Source of the DNA: Nothopassalora personata
Lineage: Eukaryota > Ascomycota > Dothideomycetes > Mycosphaerellales > Mycosphaerellaceae
Direction: 5' to 3'
DNA length: 64,000 nucleotides
Assembly: GCA_033816765.1 (NCBI GenBank)
Contig: CM066294.1
Coordinates: 1,426,001 to 1,490,000 of the forward strand
This document shows positions 20,477 through 32,003 of this stretch, in pieces. Position numbers and translations under genes: made by a program. Numbering within the stretch: position 1 is the first letter of the stretch; each line of letters begins with the position of its first letter. The notes under the pieces are model-generated. The model ran no database searches. It had not been told where the DNA came from and saw only the letters and a program-made list of their open reading frames with translations.

Positions 20477-21011
20477 TCATAGATACTCGCCTTCGATATC
20501 ATCCATTTCATGGGTGGTAGAACAGCCAGCGGATCTCAACACACGCGGCGGCACGTTCGCAATCAGAACGTTGTTCAATGTGAATTTGACTACGTTCTCG
20601 GTGACGATTTGAGGAATGTTCCTTTGCGTCGACGTCTGGCAGCAACACCAGGTGGTTGGTATTCTCGTTCCACCTCCTGCCCAATGTGGCAATTGACAGG
20701 CAGGGGTACCACAATCCCAGGTGACGTACGGGCGTCAACATTTGGTGATCTGCTGAGCAACATGTTCCGTGAGTAACAGTAATGCCTTTCATTGCTTCAC
20801 ATACATGATAGGCACCGGGACGGAATGTTGCTGCAGCATGACATCTTGGCCGACAAGGCGGCGCAACTGAACCTTCCAAAAGTGTGCCTGAACATCGTGC
20901 TCCATCGCGATGCAAGCCAAGAAGAGGACCACTGCGGGGCCAGCCAGGGTTCCCGCAGCCGCGAGAGCTGGTCAGGCCCGCACAAGCTGCAAGCGCTGCT
21001 AGAACTGTCAT
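20477..21011 (-). pseudogene. Probable broken gene, frames shift several times
   Basis: No single frame looks right, but successive frames on the minus strand do. One gives an Ala-rich hydrophobic start (AAAGTLAGPAVVLFLACIA, near 20975-20920) and WKVQLRRLVGQDVMLQQHS. The next gives GIVVPLPVNCHIGQEVERE (near 20730-20675). Another gives NHLVLLPDVDAKE (near 20655-20620). The last gives PQIVTENVVKFTLNNVLIAN to DDIEGEYL and a stop at 20477. This pattern suggests a decayed small secreted or membrane protein gene. No family recognised. Confidence 0.3.
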
Positions 21012-21109
21012 GTATGTGATGGCGAAGCTGTCGCTTTCCGTGAAGAGTCAGCGGCGCCGAGCAGGAAGTTCTCGAGTGGCATGTGGTTGTCCGGCTGGGG
21101 ATAATGAAG

Positions 21110-21118
21110 ATTGATTGG

Positions 21119-21154
<36 letters not shown>
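21110..21154. repeat. (TTGA)n microsatellite
   Basis: About eleven TTGA/GATT units, with one TTGG interruption near the start. Confidence 0.9.
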
Positions 21155-21155
<1 letters not shown>

Positions 21156-22240
21156 GGGGCTGAAGTTTTTGGCATCGAAACACAAGCTTGGGCCGCACGC
21201 AGCGATGTGGCACTCCGATAGGCTGCTGTTGTTCGCCGGCTGCTGCTTCCCTGCCCTCGTGGCTGGCACTCTTCCCCGGCACTACTGTATTCAGACAGAC
21301 TGCGGTCGCTAGCATGGTGCAACCAGTCGCGTCGTCTCTTTGCTCGAGGCTTGTGTGTTGGCTCCATGCAAACGCCCCAGCGAACAAAGACGAACACAGA
21401 GGATGATGAGTGCAGCCTGTGCAGGTTGATGATGGTGGTACAGTACACCGCCTGACAGACAGGGTCTTGTGCAGCCGGCGCAGGCGGAAGCAGAAGGTTG
21501 GTCAACGGTAGCCGACCTATGGGGAAGTCCTCCAAGCTTACCTCCCTCTCTACTCGAGCTAGCGTGCCTCAGAAGGAGGTTATGACGAACGAAGAAGGTC
21601 CAGGTTAGGGGAGCAACACTCTCGTTGCGACAACCGCCATCTGCTAACACTCGACATCATCTTACTACATCGCTGCATTCCACGCCAAGTTGTACGTTGT
21701 ATCGTCGTTCACTCTCTATTGCCGCTGCCTGCTGTTGCCTCGTGCACGGCGTCTTTATCAACGCGCCACGCGGTCCGGCACCACAACCGTTGGTGGTGCT
21801 CTGACATCGATCGCAAAGCCAAGTCTCGGCCACAGCAACGCTCCTGAGTCCTGAGTGTAGTAGAACTACCTCTGTAGCGCAGACACAGACACATGCCGAC
21901 GTCGACCGTCGTCAATATCACCGCGACATCTCACAGCCAACGACTACCTCATCACAACGACACCCAGGCTAACCGGTGCATCGTTTCTGCAATCCACTTG
22001 CCACCCTCGTCCTTGCCTTAGCACTTGCATAGCTGCATGCAAGGTCGTTGACTCAGGCCCAATAGCAGTCCTGCACTTAGCTCCTGTGCCAGCATTCTTG
22101 CCCTACACTCACTTTTTTGGTTGCGCGGAGACATACTGTCTTGCACATACCACCACCGCCATAACACAGCGCACCACCGTGGGACCCATTACCGGCGACA
22201 CTATCGATACCGCGCTTGACGGGCGACAGCAGCGACAACG
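21155..22240. other. Intergenic region upstream of GDS1-like gene
   Basis: About 1.1 kb without a supportable gene. Several open frames of 70-110 codons occur on both strands but none shows family features. C/A-rich leader-like sequence appears from about 21900. It presumably holds the promoter of the gene at 22241. Confidence 0.4.
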
Positions 22241-23590
22241 ATGCAAACGCGACGAAAGAGTTTAAATTTAGGAGATCTCGGCGTAGTCGCTCCGAAACGA
22301 TCGCGAACCACCATCTCGCACCCGTCACCGCCAGAAAGCGTCTACGAAGGCGAAGGGCGTCCGATAAAGAAGGCAAAGCAGTCGCATGGCTCGATATCAC
22401 CGCCTCCGGGCCTCATGAGCCCGCCGCAAACGACCGTCATCCGCCTGAAAGAAGAGAAGCCCAAACGAGCGACCGAGCTGTCTCCACCACCTTCACCTGT
22501 CGCAGAGGGGAGCGCGAGCAAGATCGACTTCGAGGGGATCAACGATGACATCGTTGTTGGGACGCTACAGCAAATCGAGAAGACTGGAAACAGACCTCAT
22601 CTGGTCAAGGAGCTAGCTGCTGTGCTTGCGACCAAGCTTCACTGTGTGGAGAAGTATGACAATCTCAACCATCGCATTTGCCATCGCAACATTGCTGACA
22701 GTCCAAACAGATCCGCAAACCCGTCAGCGCTCATATCGTCGCGACTCACAGCCTATCTCAACCGAACATGGCCTCCCGTCAGCCCGTGTCCATTGGCCAA
22801 GGATCTTTCCCCTGTGCACCCCCGCCGACTTTATTTCTACCTGACGACCACGCCACACCAGCCAATCCCAGAACCCGTGGCCGAGCCAAACCCAAAGGCG
22901 AACCGCATAATATCGCCGTCATTATCTTCGGCATCAGCTGCTGACGAAGAGAACGAATATCTGCGGCGACGGGAAGTTCTGTCGCCTTCTCCTGAAGTCG
23001 ACCTATCCTCTCCTGAGCTCGAAGAAGATCATGGCGATGCTCCGCCAACGCCAGGCGGTTCTTTCTCGGCCCGTAATTCCATCCCACAGGACAGGTCGGT
23101 AAGCTATACCCATCCGAGACGCAATGCCAGCCCACCGCTAGAGACCGAGGAGCAAGATTTTAAGCAGACTGCAAGCGCGTTGTATGAAGAGGCGCAGAAA
23201 CGACGGCGTAGCCAGCACGGCCAACAGGATGTCAACATGGACGGAGACGCTGCAGGTGGAGCAGATCAGGATGCAGACAGCGTGACCATGTCGATCGAGC
23301 CGGAAGAAACAGAAGAGAGCGCAGCGTTGAAGAATAGTGAAGCTGCAGCTGCATTGTTCGGTCCCACTGATCACCTCCAGGTGACCTCGACACAACAGAT
23401 GGAATTCAGCAGTCCATACCTCCAGCCACATAAGGTGGACTTGCATGACGACACAGGCCACATGACCCTTAGCTTTGGGGAAGACGACCACCACATCTCA
23501 TTACCTGACGCGGCCCTGGGCTGGGATAGTCTACAAAGTCCCGAAGACATCGAGGTCGGGGATTTGGACGATATGTTCGATGCGTACTAG
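22241..23590 (+). CDS. GDS1-like winged-helix protein
   Basis: Two exons, 22241-22653 and 22711-23590, encode 430 residues. The 57-nt intron (GTATGA donor, GCTGAC branch, AACAG acceptor) is a multiple of three with no stop, so unspliced RNA would still be open; removing it joins LHCVEK to SANPSALISSRLTAYL, which restores the domain. The region at residues 90-190 (DIVVGTLQQIEKTGNRPHLV, then TWPPVSPCPLAKDLSPVHPR and RLYFYLT) matches the GDS1 winged-helix region of filamentous fungi. The N-terminus has basic nuclear-type motifs (PKRSR, PIKKAK). The C-terminus is acidic and ends GDLDDMFDAY, like an activation tail. A nuclear regulatory role is likely; yeast GDS1 is linked to growth on glycerol. 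Confidence 0.75.
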   Translation: MQTRRKSLNLGDLGVVAPKRSRTTISHPSPPESVYEGEGRPIKKAKQSHGSISPPPGLMSPPQTTVIRLKEEKPKRATELSPPPSPVAEGSASKIDFEGINDDIVVGTLQQIEKTGNRPHLVKELAAVLATKLHCVEKYDNLNHRICHRNIADSPNRSANPSALISSRLTAYLNRTWPPVSPCPLAKDLSPVHPRRLYFYLTTTPHQPIPEPVAEPNPKANRIISPSLSSASAADEENEYLRRREVLSPSPEVDLSSPELEEDHGDAPPTPGGSFSARNSIPQDRSVSYTHPRRNASPPLETEEQDFKQTASALYEEAQKRRRSQHGQQDVNMDGDAAGGADQDADSVTMSIEPEETEESAALKNSEAAAALFGPTDHLQVTSTQQMEFSSPYLQPHKVDLHDDTGHMTLSFGEDDHHISLPDAALGWDSLQSPEDIEVGDLDDMFDAY

Positions 23591-24192
23591 GAGGTGCATC
23601 AGCTTCTGAGGCCTATTGAAAGGCCGGTCGATTGGAGGCCATGGAATGTTTCGAGTAGTGTGATATTAGCTTTCAAAGGGCGGCCAGATCTGTGGGAATA
23701 TATGTTTGGGCGAGGAAGGAAGCGAGCGCGAGCTCTACTCGAAAGCTTCGATGCAACGGCCGTGGACTACACACAGCATGTATTACTATCTTCCGGGCAA
23801 GAGGCGAGACTGGGTCTGCTGGCTGGACTGCCAGTTGTTGTAGACACGATGTTCGCGAATACACACGAGAATTGAACGAATCTCAACTTGATCGCCGTTG
23901 CGGTGGCGGCGGTGCACGGTCCATACATCACATATGCTTGCAAAACGGTGCGCTAGCGCCATGTGAACTGAAGCTCACCTCACCGCGTTTCAGAGTCACA
24001 ACTCGTCTTGATGACGGACTCACGGGTGATTGAGACCTTCAAAATACAAGCCAAAAAGCCGCAGCCATGCTGTTCTTCGCTCGGCCGCGGAACTATGCTA
24101 ACTCGGGCTTCGGCCACAGGAGACAGGTTCGCTCTTCACCCACTCCACAGGAGACGTCGATTCCCTTCCCGAGCATCTGGAGCTTCACCACC
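23591..24192. other. Intergenic region, no supported gene
   Basis: Short open frames occur on both strands, with no recognisable product. It contains the 3' end of the GDS1-like gene and the promoter of the gene at 24193, which is preceded by CACCACC. Confidence 0.4.
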
Positions 24193-25350
24193 ATGACGGA
24201 GGCGGCCGAGCAGTGGGAAGCAAAATTGAAGACGGCGACGCACAAGCGGCAGCAATGCAGAGAGAAGTTCCGCGCTGCCCTCAGCAGACACCAACGTCTC
24301 TGTGAGGTTGTGGCACCACTGACGATGAAGGACCGCTTGATCCAGCGCCTCCGAAAATTCAAGAAGAAAGACGGCCCCCTCTACGAACTCGACCAGGTCC
24401 GCATGCAGCTCCACGACCTCACGATCGAGCGCCACGCGACCGAAGATCACGTCCTCTACATCATCAGAGAATTCAGAATCTACGCCAACCAGCTCCTGAA
24501 CCACTACTCGCGACTCATTCCGATCGAGCAGCAGGAGCGTCTCGAGCATGCCCTCGATTTCAGCAAGATCCGGCTCAGCATCATCAAGATTTACTCGACC
24601 CACTACTTCACCGAGCGCGTGTACATGGGCGATACTGCCATCTTGTTGTGGCAAATGTGGCGCTCCGAGGCGACGGTCCGTAAGAACTCGAACCGTGCGT
24701 GTGAAGCGCAGAAGGAAGCGCGGATGGCAGAGGAGGCGCTGCAGAAGGCGGAGGAGGTGTATGTGAAGACGGGGGAGCAGCAGGTATGTATCTGACGGGG
24801 AGCATTCGCTCAGGAGGTGAGGGACGTGGCGCGCGTGCACAACGCACTCCGCTCCTCCACCTCATCACCACCACCACCACCTCCTCCTCCTCCTCCCCGT
24901 ATCTCTCCCGTCTCCATCCAGCTAACACCCCCCTTCCTCCCCCAGGTCGAAGCAACCGAATCCCTAACCCAAGCCCTCTCGGCCGCGTCCGCAGGCCGCC
25001 GCGTCAACGAAGCCAACCTCCACCGCCAAGAAGTTCAAACCTGGCTCGCACTCTGCAAACGCCTCTTCTCCAACTACTCCACCCTCACGACCTTCCCCCA
25101 ACCACCCAAATTCCGCTGCGACGACGCCGGCTGCGAGGACCGGAAAGAGGGCCGTGCGCTTGGCGTCTGTGAGTGCTCCGTGAGAGAGGCGGTACAGGCC
25201 CTGAGCAGGGAGGACCTGAAGTGGATGAGAATTTGGTCGCATCCGGATAAGTTTTCGGTGTGTCTGCCGGAGGAGAGGAGGGAGGTGTTCAAGAGGCAGG
25301 CGCATGAGGTCAATATCGTTGTGAATGAGGCTTATCGTGGAGTTGGATGA
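24193..25350 (+). CDS. Coiled-coil protein with C-terminal J-like HPD region
   Basis: Two exons, 24193-24783 and 24946-25350, give 331 residues. The 162-nt intron has a GTATGT donor and CCCCCAG acceptor in phase 0 and contains a CCACCACC/CCTCCTCC tract. Start chosen at CACCATGACGG (MTEAAEQWEAKL). Residues 1-200 are mostly charged helix, likely coiled coil. Cysteines at about 255-275 (CDDAGC ... CEC) could form a small metal site. The C-terminus has WSHPDKFSVCLPEERREVFK and then a VNIVVNEAYR helix: the HPD tripeptide at residues 299-301 by rough count, between helices as in J domains. The HPD motif stimulates Hsp70 in true J proteins. I recall similar uncharacterised fungal proteins with this C-terminal arrangement. 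Chaperone activity is unproven. Confidence 0.7.
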
Positions 25351-26211
25351 ATTGGATGTGGAGTGGGCGAAGGGGGCGGGGGACACGCTTGCGTATGTTA
25401 TGTGTGTGGGTGTGTTTGTCTTCGTGGGCGTGGGCGTGGGCGTGTGCCATGCTTGGACATGGACGAGTGAGCAGTGGTAAATTGGGTCTCTTTGTGGTGC
25501 TGGAGCTTGGAGAGCAGAGCAGAGCAGAGCAGAGCAGAGCAGAGCAAACTGCATGTAATACATCCATCCCCCGTGCGGTACTTGTGGAAAGAAAGAAAAA
25601 AAAAGTCTTTTGTTTTTCCTTGAATCTACCCACCCACCCACTGAAGCATTTCACAAGATTTCACAGGCCCTTCCAGCACCAGGGTATCAACCTGAACCGA
25701 CGCACCTGTCCTCCTCATATCCTATCCCTATCCATCCACCACCACCACCACCTCTTCAGTCATCACGTATTGACCTTCCTGGTCAGTCATCCACTCACGT
25801 CCAGCATGCACAACTGGCGACCAGCAACCAAACACCTCTCAAGTCCATTGAACACAAACCAATGCCGCTAACGACGTTCAGCATTTTCGGCATCGGTAAG
25901 TCACATGTCAAGCACCGAGCATCACATCCTAACAGCGCCACGCAGCACTCTATACTCTCGCAGCCGGGACGAAGGGACGCAGCGCCATGCAACAGCGTAG
26001 CACAAGTTCAAGCGGAACGAGGTAGAAGCGCGCTTGCAGCGTCACGGATGAGCACGAGCATGCAGCGTTGAACAAGCCTTCATTCATGATAACGCTACTA
26101 TTCCTCAGACACAAGCCTCCCCAAAATTTCAAGGGTATCCAAGACTATGATGACACATCTCCTTCCAGTCAGGTGCCACCCATATCTTCCTTCCCCAATC
26201 ATGAAGTCATA
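25351..26211. other. Intergenic region with GCAGA microsatellite
   Basis: Contains GTGGGC repeats near 25427-25444 and six to seven AGAGC units at about 25509-25545. Several open frames exist but none shows a recognisable product. It separates the plus-strand J-like gene from the 3' end of the minus-strand HSF-type gene. Confidence 0.5.
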
Positions 26212-28228
26212 TCATATAATTCGTTTCCTCTTGCCAACGCCAGGCCCGTCCTCGTCCTCACCTTCCCTCTCTGCTGTGTCGGCTGGATTCAACAACGAGT
26301 GCACGTTGCTGGCCATACTGCTTCTTCGCGTGGGTGGTCCAGGAGTCTCCAGGCCCTTGAACGTGAACCTCGCGCCGGGAAGGTGCCACCCTGCCTCGTT
26401 GGTGTTGGCGTAGCTTGGTGCGCCGCCGAAGCTGTGAGTGTTAAAGGATGGTGGACCAGAGTCATGGGGTGTTGGCGAATGCGGTCTGGAGCCGGCGTGC
26501 ACTCGTGGAAGTTCATATTGTGCCAGAGCATCTCTAATCTGCTGATCTCCAGGATTCGCAGGCACTCGTGGCGATGATGGCCATGCAGACGACGACTGGC
26601 CTGAAGCATACGGGGAGGTACCTTGACCATATCCATCCGGCGGCTGGCCACCTTCCCAACCTTCGAGCCGGATATCTGCCGAGGTGTGCCGTCGAGGCAG
26701 ACTAGATGGTGGCGATGTCATGGTAGCTAAAGGGTGTTGTTGTTGTGGTTGTTGAGGTTGTTGAGGTTGTTGAGGTTGTTGAGGTTGAGGCGGTGGCGGC
26801 GGTGGCGCATAGCTTGGTCGTGAGGGTGAGTATGATCCGCTTACTCTGCCGGTACCAGTCGAGCCATATCGGCGAGAAGATGACTGCAGGTAGGAAGGAA
26901 CGGGTGCGCGAACACCAGTAGGTCTTGGCAGGCCTGGTAGACCTTGTAAAGAAGGGCGACGAGATTCATCGGATGGTCTCTGCCGGGGCGACATTGGCAT
27001 AGATGGCTCCATCGACATGTTGTTCGGTTGGAAGAAAGAGGGCCTGTGTTGAAAGATTGGCTCACGATTCTCCTCAGGCTTCAGTAGCTGCTCCACATGG
27101 CGGGCGATGTCCTGACGCATAGTCTCGACATCGCGATGTATCGGGTTCTGTGGATCAGGAACCATGGTTAGTAGGTGAGAGGACAGCTCATTGTTCCAGT
27201 GGTGGCATCTAGCAAGCCCGTCAAGCAGGGTCTGACACTTTGATGTCACAGCAGCATGTGCTTCCTCCGTTCGTGAGAGACGGGCATACAAGTCTTGAAT
27301 GTTGTACTCCAGCATGGCGAGGCGACCTTCAACGGGGTCAGGCATTGGCTCCATGGATGTGCCTGGTGGCTGAGGTGTAGGCATCTTTGGTGCACTCGAG
27401 AAGGAATCGCGGTGTATCAGAGCATGTCGCGATGCCCTTCGCTTGATCTCGCGAAGGCCGACCAGGTCTCCTCGCTTGAAGTTCCCTGCCCCATGCTTGA
27501 ACTCCCAGAGAGGTGAATCTGGCGAACCGGTATGGAAGACATCGCTGACTGCGCACGATCAGCAGGCAGCACATATCGTTGGATGAGATGCGCGCTAACC
27601 TTTGTGGAAGCCATACATGTTGAGCTGCCGCACGAACGACGAAATGTTGGTATGTTTGAAGTATTGCCTGCCCCGGTTAGGAACAGCTTCCACGTGGGAT
27701 AGAGTTCGGCAGACTCACGCTAAGACTTTCGAGAACTCGGAGGAAGGAGACATGACGAAGCTTTCATTGGTGCTGGACCACGAGATGAGATGCTGGATGC
27801 TCTGGTCTTCGAGCATGCTGCACAGAAGTCAGCGCGCCATCATTGGGGCATATCCGCCAAGGAGTACTAGGGTCAGCATACTTGTAAAGCTTATGGATGA
27901 AGGCAGTCTGCACGACCTTGGGCTGTTGAGCGGCAGCGGCAGCGCCCACCGGGTGCGATGGTCCGCCGTTCGCAGGCGCGTGGTGCTCGTTGTTCTGTCC
28001 GCCTTGTTGCTGCTGCTGCTGATCTTGCATTCGATCGCCATTCGGACTGCTCAAAGGCGGCCCCATGGACGACTGAGTCTGGGTGGTGACCTCCATCCTG
28101 TCTTCTCCTCCGCCCATGACCGACGCCGAGGGCAGGATGGCTATCGTCTTGGGAACGGCAGTGGGGTTGTACGGTCGGTGGTCGCTTGCGAACGGATCTC
28201 TCCTCAAAGGGTCCCCAACCGATGCCAT
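26212..28228 (-). CDS. HSF-type transcription factor, SFL1/MGA1-like
   Basis: Four exons on the minus strand: 28228-27882, 27817-27719, 27667-27600 and 27548-26212 (616 residues). All introns are 51-64 nt with GTATGC, GTGAGT or GTTAGC donors and CAG acceptors. The HSF DNA-binding domain begins at FIHKLYNMLEDQSIQHLISW and continues through SFVMSPSSEFSKVLA and FKHTNISSFVRQLNMYGFHK, then GNFKRGDLVGLREIKRR. The FVRQLNMYGF recognition-helix block is diagnostic. After it come a coiled-coil trimerisation-like segment and a long Pro/Ser/Gln region with CAACAACCT repeats, ending KRKRII. I chose ATG 28228 because the frame upstream begins only with GTG. SFL1-type factors control filamentation and flocculation genes in yeasts; the role here is inferred. 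Confidence 0.88.
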
Positions 28229-29416
28229 TGATGCCAGCCAGTGTTGCAGTTGGAACACTCTGTGGGCAGCACAGTGTTTACCTGTTGGTCGGTCGCTGGG
28301 GACGCAATGCCGAGGTATTGGACGCTCTCGCGCGTCCTTGACTTCTAAGATGGCGGACCCAGCTACGGTGGTACCAGTTCGTGCGCTGCCTGTCTAGTCC
28401 TCGAGCCAGCCGGTCCCGAGCAGCAAGTCAAGCCTTGCCCATGTTTGAGGATGCGCGCCCCCCCCCCGTGTACTGCAATAGCGGCGCGTAGAATACAACA
28501 GAACTCCTTGCAGAGTGCGGTGGAGAGTGCTTGATCAGATGTCTGCAACAAGTGGCTATATATCCCACCAATTTTGACCGGGTAACCCTCTCACGAGCTC
28601 TGCGAAGTTTGTGGGGGGGGGCCAGATCGGGGGTTCGTCTCGACGGCCGCAATCGTCTCGGCCGTGTCTCTGCGATATGCTGCAAGCAGCAGAGACGATG
28701 CGATCAGAGAATCTCGAGGCGCGCCTCGTACGGGAGATGTGTGTGTGAGACGTCGGGAAGGAGGAGCGGAGAGGAGCGGAGAGGAGCGGAGAGGAGAGCA
28801 GAGGAGAAAGAAGAGTGTTTCGCAGTGATGAAGCCTCCGAAGAACCCTTCAAGCCTGGCCGGATGACCCTGGCCTGAGCCTGGCTTCTTCTCTCATCAAC
28901 GCGCGCCCCTGTTCTGCGCGTGGCCATCACAGCTCTCCGCATCGCTGGGACCGTGGCTGCCACCGAGTACCGCCAGCGACTTCCCCCACCGCCGCCACCG
29001 AGTTCCCCCACCGCCGCCACCGAGTTCCCCCACCGCCGCCACCGAGTTCCCCCACCGCCGCCACCCCGCGCACACACACAACATGAACTTATGCAAACAA
29101 ATGTCATGCCGCAGTTGAACAGTCAATGCTCCACCTGCACTCGCTTCCGCCGCCTCGGAGGCTCGGAGCGTCCTAGGTAGGCAGCACTTTCCACTTTTGG
29201 CTTCCCGAACAAGTCAATGCACATCCTTGACATGTGCAAGGCCGAAAGCCTCGTGTTTATGTTGTGCTTCATGCCGCAGTGCAGTGCCGGGAACGATTCT
29301 TCCGACCATTGACCTCCGCACCACGTTTCCCCTCACTACATAAGCATGGACGAGGTTCAGAAGCTCGCAAACACCCAATGTGAGGAAGATCGGCTGGTAG
29401 TGTACGCCTCCATGCG
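28229..29416. other. Intergenic region with minisatellites
   Basis: Between divergently transcribed SFL1-like and F-box genes. It holds a run of ten C near 28459-28468, a GGAGAGGAGC-type tract (about 28758-28806) and a 22-bp tandem repeat (28981-29066). The frames running through these tracts are simple-repeat peptides, so I call no gene. Confidence 0.6.
28981..29066. repeat. 22-bp minisatellite, four copies
   Basis: The unit TTCCCCCACCGCCGCCACCG plus AG is repeated three times without change and once partially. Confidence 0.9.
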
Positions 29417-31063
29417 ATGCTAGAACTACCGATAACGACATGCTTATTGTGGACGTACAGACTGCAGCAGCTGGTGGACCAGTTGAGTCCCACGGAAAGA
29501 CATGCTCTCGCGGGCATGCTTAGCATCAAGAACGATCGTCTGGCTGCCTTGCCCGTTGAACTGGTCATTCAGGTTCTGATCCATCTGCCCTTGCTTTACA
29601 CATGGACATTGCGGCTGGTCTGTCGGCGGTGGCGGCATCTTCTTACTTCGGAACAGGTTGTCGATGCAGCCTTGAAGCGCTGGGATACGCACAAGCCTGA
29701 AGATCGTGTTAGCTCGTCTCAAGCCATCGAGACCTCCGAAGCTATTCTCCGCCGCATGCAATCGTGGAGTCTCGGCCGCCCGTTCACCAAATGCGTGAAG
29801 CACATCGACATCGCCAACTCCAATGGTATGCACCTACTTCAAGCAACCAGAACTTATGCACTGTCTGGTCCTTACTTTGCCTACATCGAGGCTAGGTCAC
29901 GAGACGGTCACCGTGTTATCGTGTTGAATCTGCTCACGGGTAAACAAACTAGGTATCAGGGTGCTGCGCGGGAGAACATCATGAGCCTCAGTCTGACTAC
30001 CAGCATCATTGCATACATCAGCTTCAGTGGCAAGCTCTATGCTTCCAAGCATGATCACTCTCAGCTAGGCAGTGTAAAGCTACCTTCGGCTAGTGTGGCG
30101 GCCTTCGGCGCACATCGAGACACGGTAGGTGTTGTGCTCCAGGGCGCAAGCTCTGGTCCAGCGACAGTCATTCTGTACGATTGCAGCAATCGCATCACGC
30201 GCGACTTCCCGGTCGACACATTCAAGGTAGAAGAGGGCTCCTCTGTTGGCGTGAGATTCCCTATCAGAGCGCTACTGGTAAACGAGGATGCCGGAACGGT
30301 AGACGTCTTCGGACAGTACCAGGAGACTACGGATGCCTCCGCCAGGTCGAAAAACACCTACGTTGAACACTGGCGCTACTCCTTCGCCGGCAAGCATTTG
30401 AGCTCTTCTTCTTGGAAGCGACTTGGAACTCGGATGGAGTCATGGCCAAATGACGCTTTTAACCTGGCTGATCTGCATCATACTGGTGGACGCGACTTAC
30501 ACGTCTTTAGGACAACTGTCTTACAGTCGGCGGACCAGCTTTCGTCCCTATCGACCGGGAAGCCTCCACAACAGATGCTGCTTTGCTTCGACGCGAGCGA
30601 GGCGAGGCTGGTAGAATACTGTTTGCCCAATGAATACCAACTGTCTTCAAAGCGATCGCCCGATAGTGACACGCGAGCGTATCGTGTATACCCGATGTTG
30701 TGGAAGAGTTTGGTAATCCGCGCGGATGCTGTGCTGCATTTTGGTACCATGGACGACACAGATCGGTGAGTGACTTCGAAGCTCATGCGACCCGACATTA
30801 CTTGCTGACAAGAAGGTGATTATAGGCACCAAATACAAAACAGTCTACGACTTCGATCTAGGGGCAACGAACGGCCGAGCCAGGTGCTGCTCAACGAGTC
30901 CTTCTTGGTTGCAACATCTTGGTTGAGCCAGGCAGAGGAGTGGCATGCCGATATCTTCTGTTTTGAAGAGGGCCTTGAATGGGCAGTCGATGGTTCCGAG
31001 ATCACTTCCACATACCTCTGGGATGCCACCACCAGCACAAGCAGAACAGATTGTGGCCGCTGA
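29417..31063 (+). CDS. F-box protein
   Basis: Two exons, 29417-30765 and 30826-31063, give 528 residues. The 60-nt intron has a GTGAGT donor, a GCTGAC branch and a TATAG acceptor, with an earlier AG at GAAG left unused. The F-box lies at about residues 38-80 (LAALPVELVIQVLIHLP, then LRLVCRRWRHLL). The remainder has alternating beta-rich stretches (VILYDCSNRITRDFPVDTF, VDVFGQYQETTD) that could be a divergent propeller used for substrate binding, but no WD repeats are visible. An internal Met at residue 34 just before the F-box is an alternative start. Likely an SCF ubiquitin-ligase adaptor; substrate unknown. Confidence 0.8.
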
Positions 31064-31092
31064 TCATGCATTCTTCACTTATCCAATGATCT

Positions 31093-31473
31093 CTATCCAC
31101 TGACTTGGACACCAGCATTCTCCAGCACAGTCGCCCACTTTTTCCTCTGCTCACCTTTGAGTAAATCAAATGGTTTTCCTGAGACCCCCGGGCGACCAAC
31201 CACGAAGCTCCATACCAGTCTTGATGGCACCAGAATAATTGCACTCTCCAAGGTTCTTGCAAGGCGGGAACACCTCCGCCCAAGCTCAAGACCCTTCTTC
31301 AGATCTCCGTCAACAGCAGCAGCATTCTGGAGCGCGACCGACGACTCTGGGATAATGTTGATGGCACCCCAGACCGATCCCCTAGCACCCGCCGCAAGAG
31401 CATAGAAAGTCAAGGTATCCCACCCGTTGAAGGTGAGATATAATGTGCTCTTGTTAAAATCTGGATTGTGCTA
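31093..31473 (-). pseudogene. C-terminal fragment of a DapA-family aldolase/lyase
   Basis: The minus strand gives PDFNKSTLYLTFNGWDTL and TFYALAAGARGSVWGAINII, then a helical C-terminus ending ENAGVQVSG. GARGSVWGA.N..P is the C-terminal signature of the dihydrodipicolinate synthase / N-acetylneuraminate lyase superfamily. Only about 125 residues of a normal ~300-residue barrel are present. The frame closes upstream at a TAG, after which (31474-31800) nothing resembles the barrel or its Schiff-base lysine. This is a truncated relic, or the last exon of a gene whose other exons I could not find. Known members of the family include aldolases and the deaminase of hydroxyproline breakdown. Confidence 0.6.
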
Positions 31474-32003
31474 GAAGTGAAGATGCAGAGGAGGAAATAA
31501 GTGGATACAATGCAACGCTATCGAGCTGACATCAGCACTGTGCATACTTCTGAGCACCACCCACTCTGCCACGCGATGACGACGCTCCTCCTGCAGCCAT
31601 CTGCCTCCGACTCTCGTCGCCGTGTCATACTATACATATCGAGCCCCTCAAGCTCGCACAGTACCACCTCTGGTGGAGGAGGAAACACCCGATGGGGAAG
31701 GGTTTCCCAAAGTGGAAAGATACCACGAATCCGACCCCCGGCTGGCCAAGTACCTCGGAGTAAGCATTCCTTGTCTTCCACATGGCTATGAGCATGTCAA
31801 GGATGTCATCGGCTCGGGCTGGACCTGCAGCATGCGACCATGAGGAAGGTCTTCTGCTGCGTCTGCGATGCGGTTGACCTACGTATACGCCGAGTATTGA
31901 GACTAGCTGGATTGGTAAGTTGTCGTTGGGGTGAGGAAAGTATGAAGAAGTACAATGCTGTGAATGATATCGCTATGCTAAAATGCTACAGTGTTGTTCG
32001 ATC

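Noticed and set aside
28981..29066. CRISPR-like array
   Set aside because: Contiguous 22-bp tandem units without spacers, in a eukaryotic genome.
31622..31840. Short plus-strand frame with VEEETPDGEGFPKVERYHES
   Set aside because: It looks protein-like and ends near a GTAAGC donor, but there is no ATG in frame and no continuing exon found.
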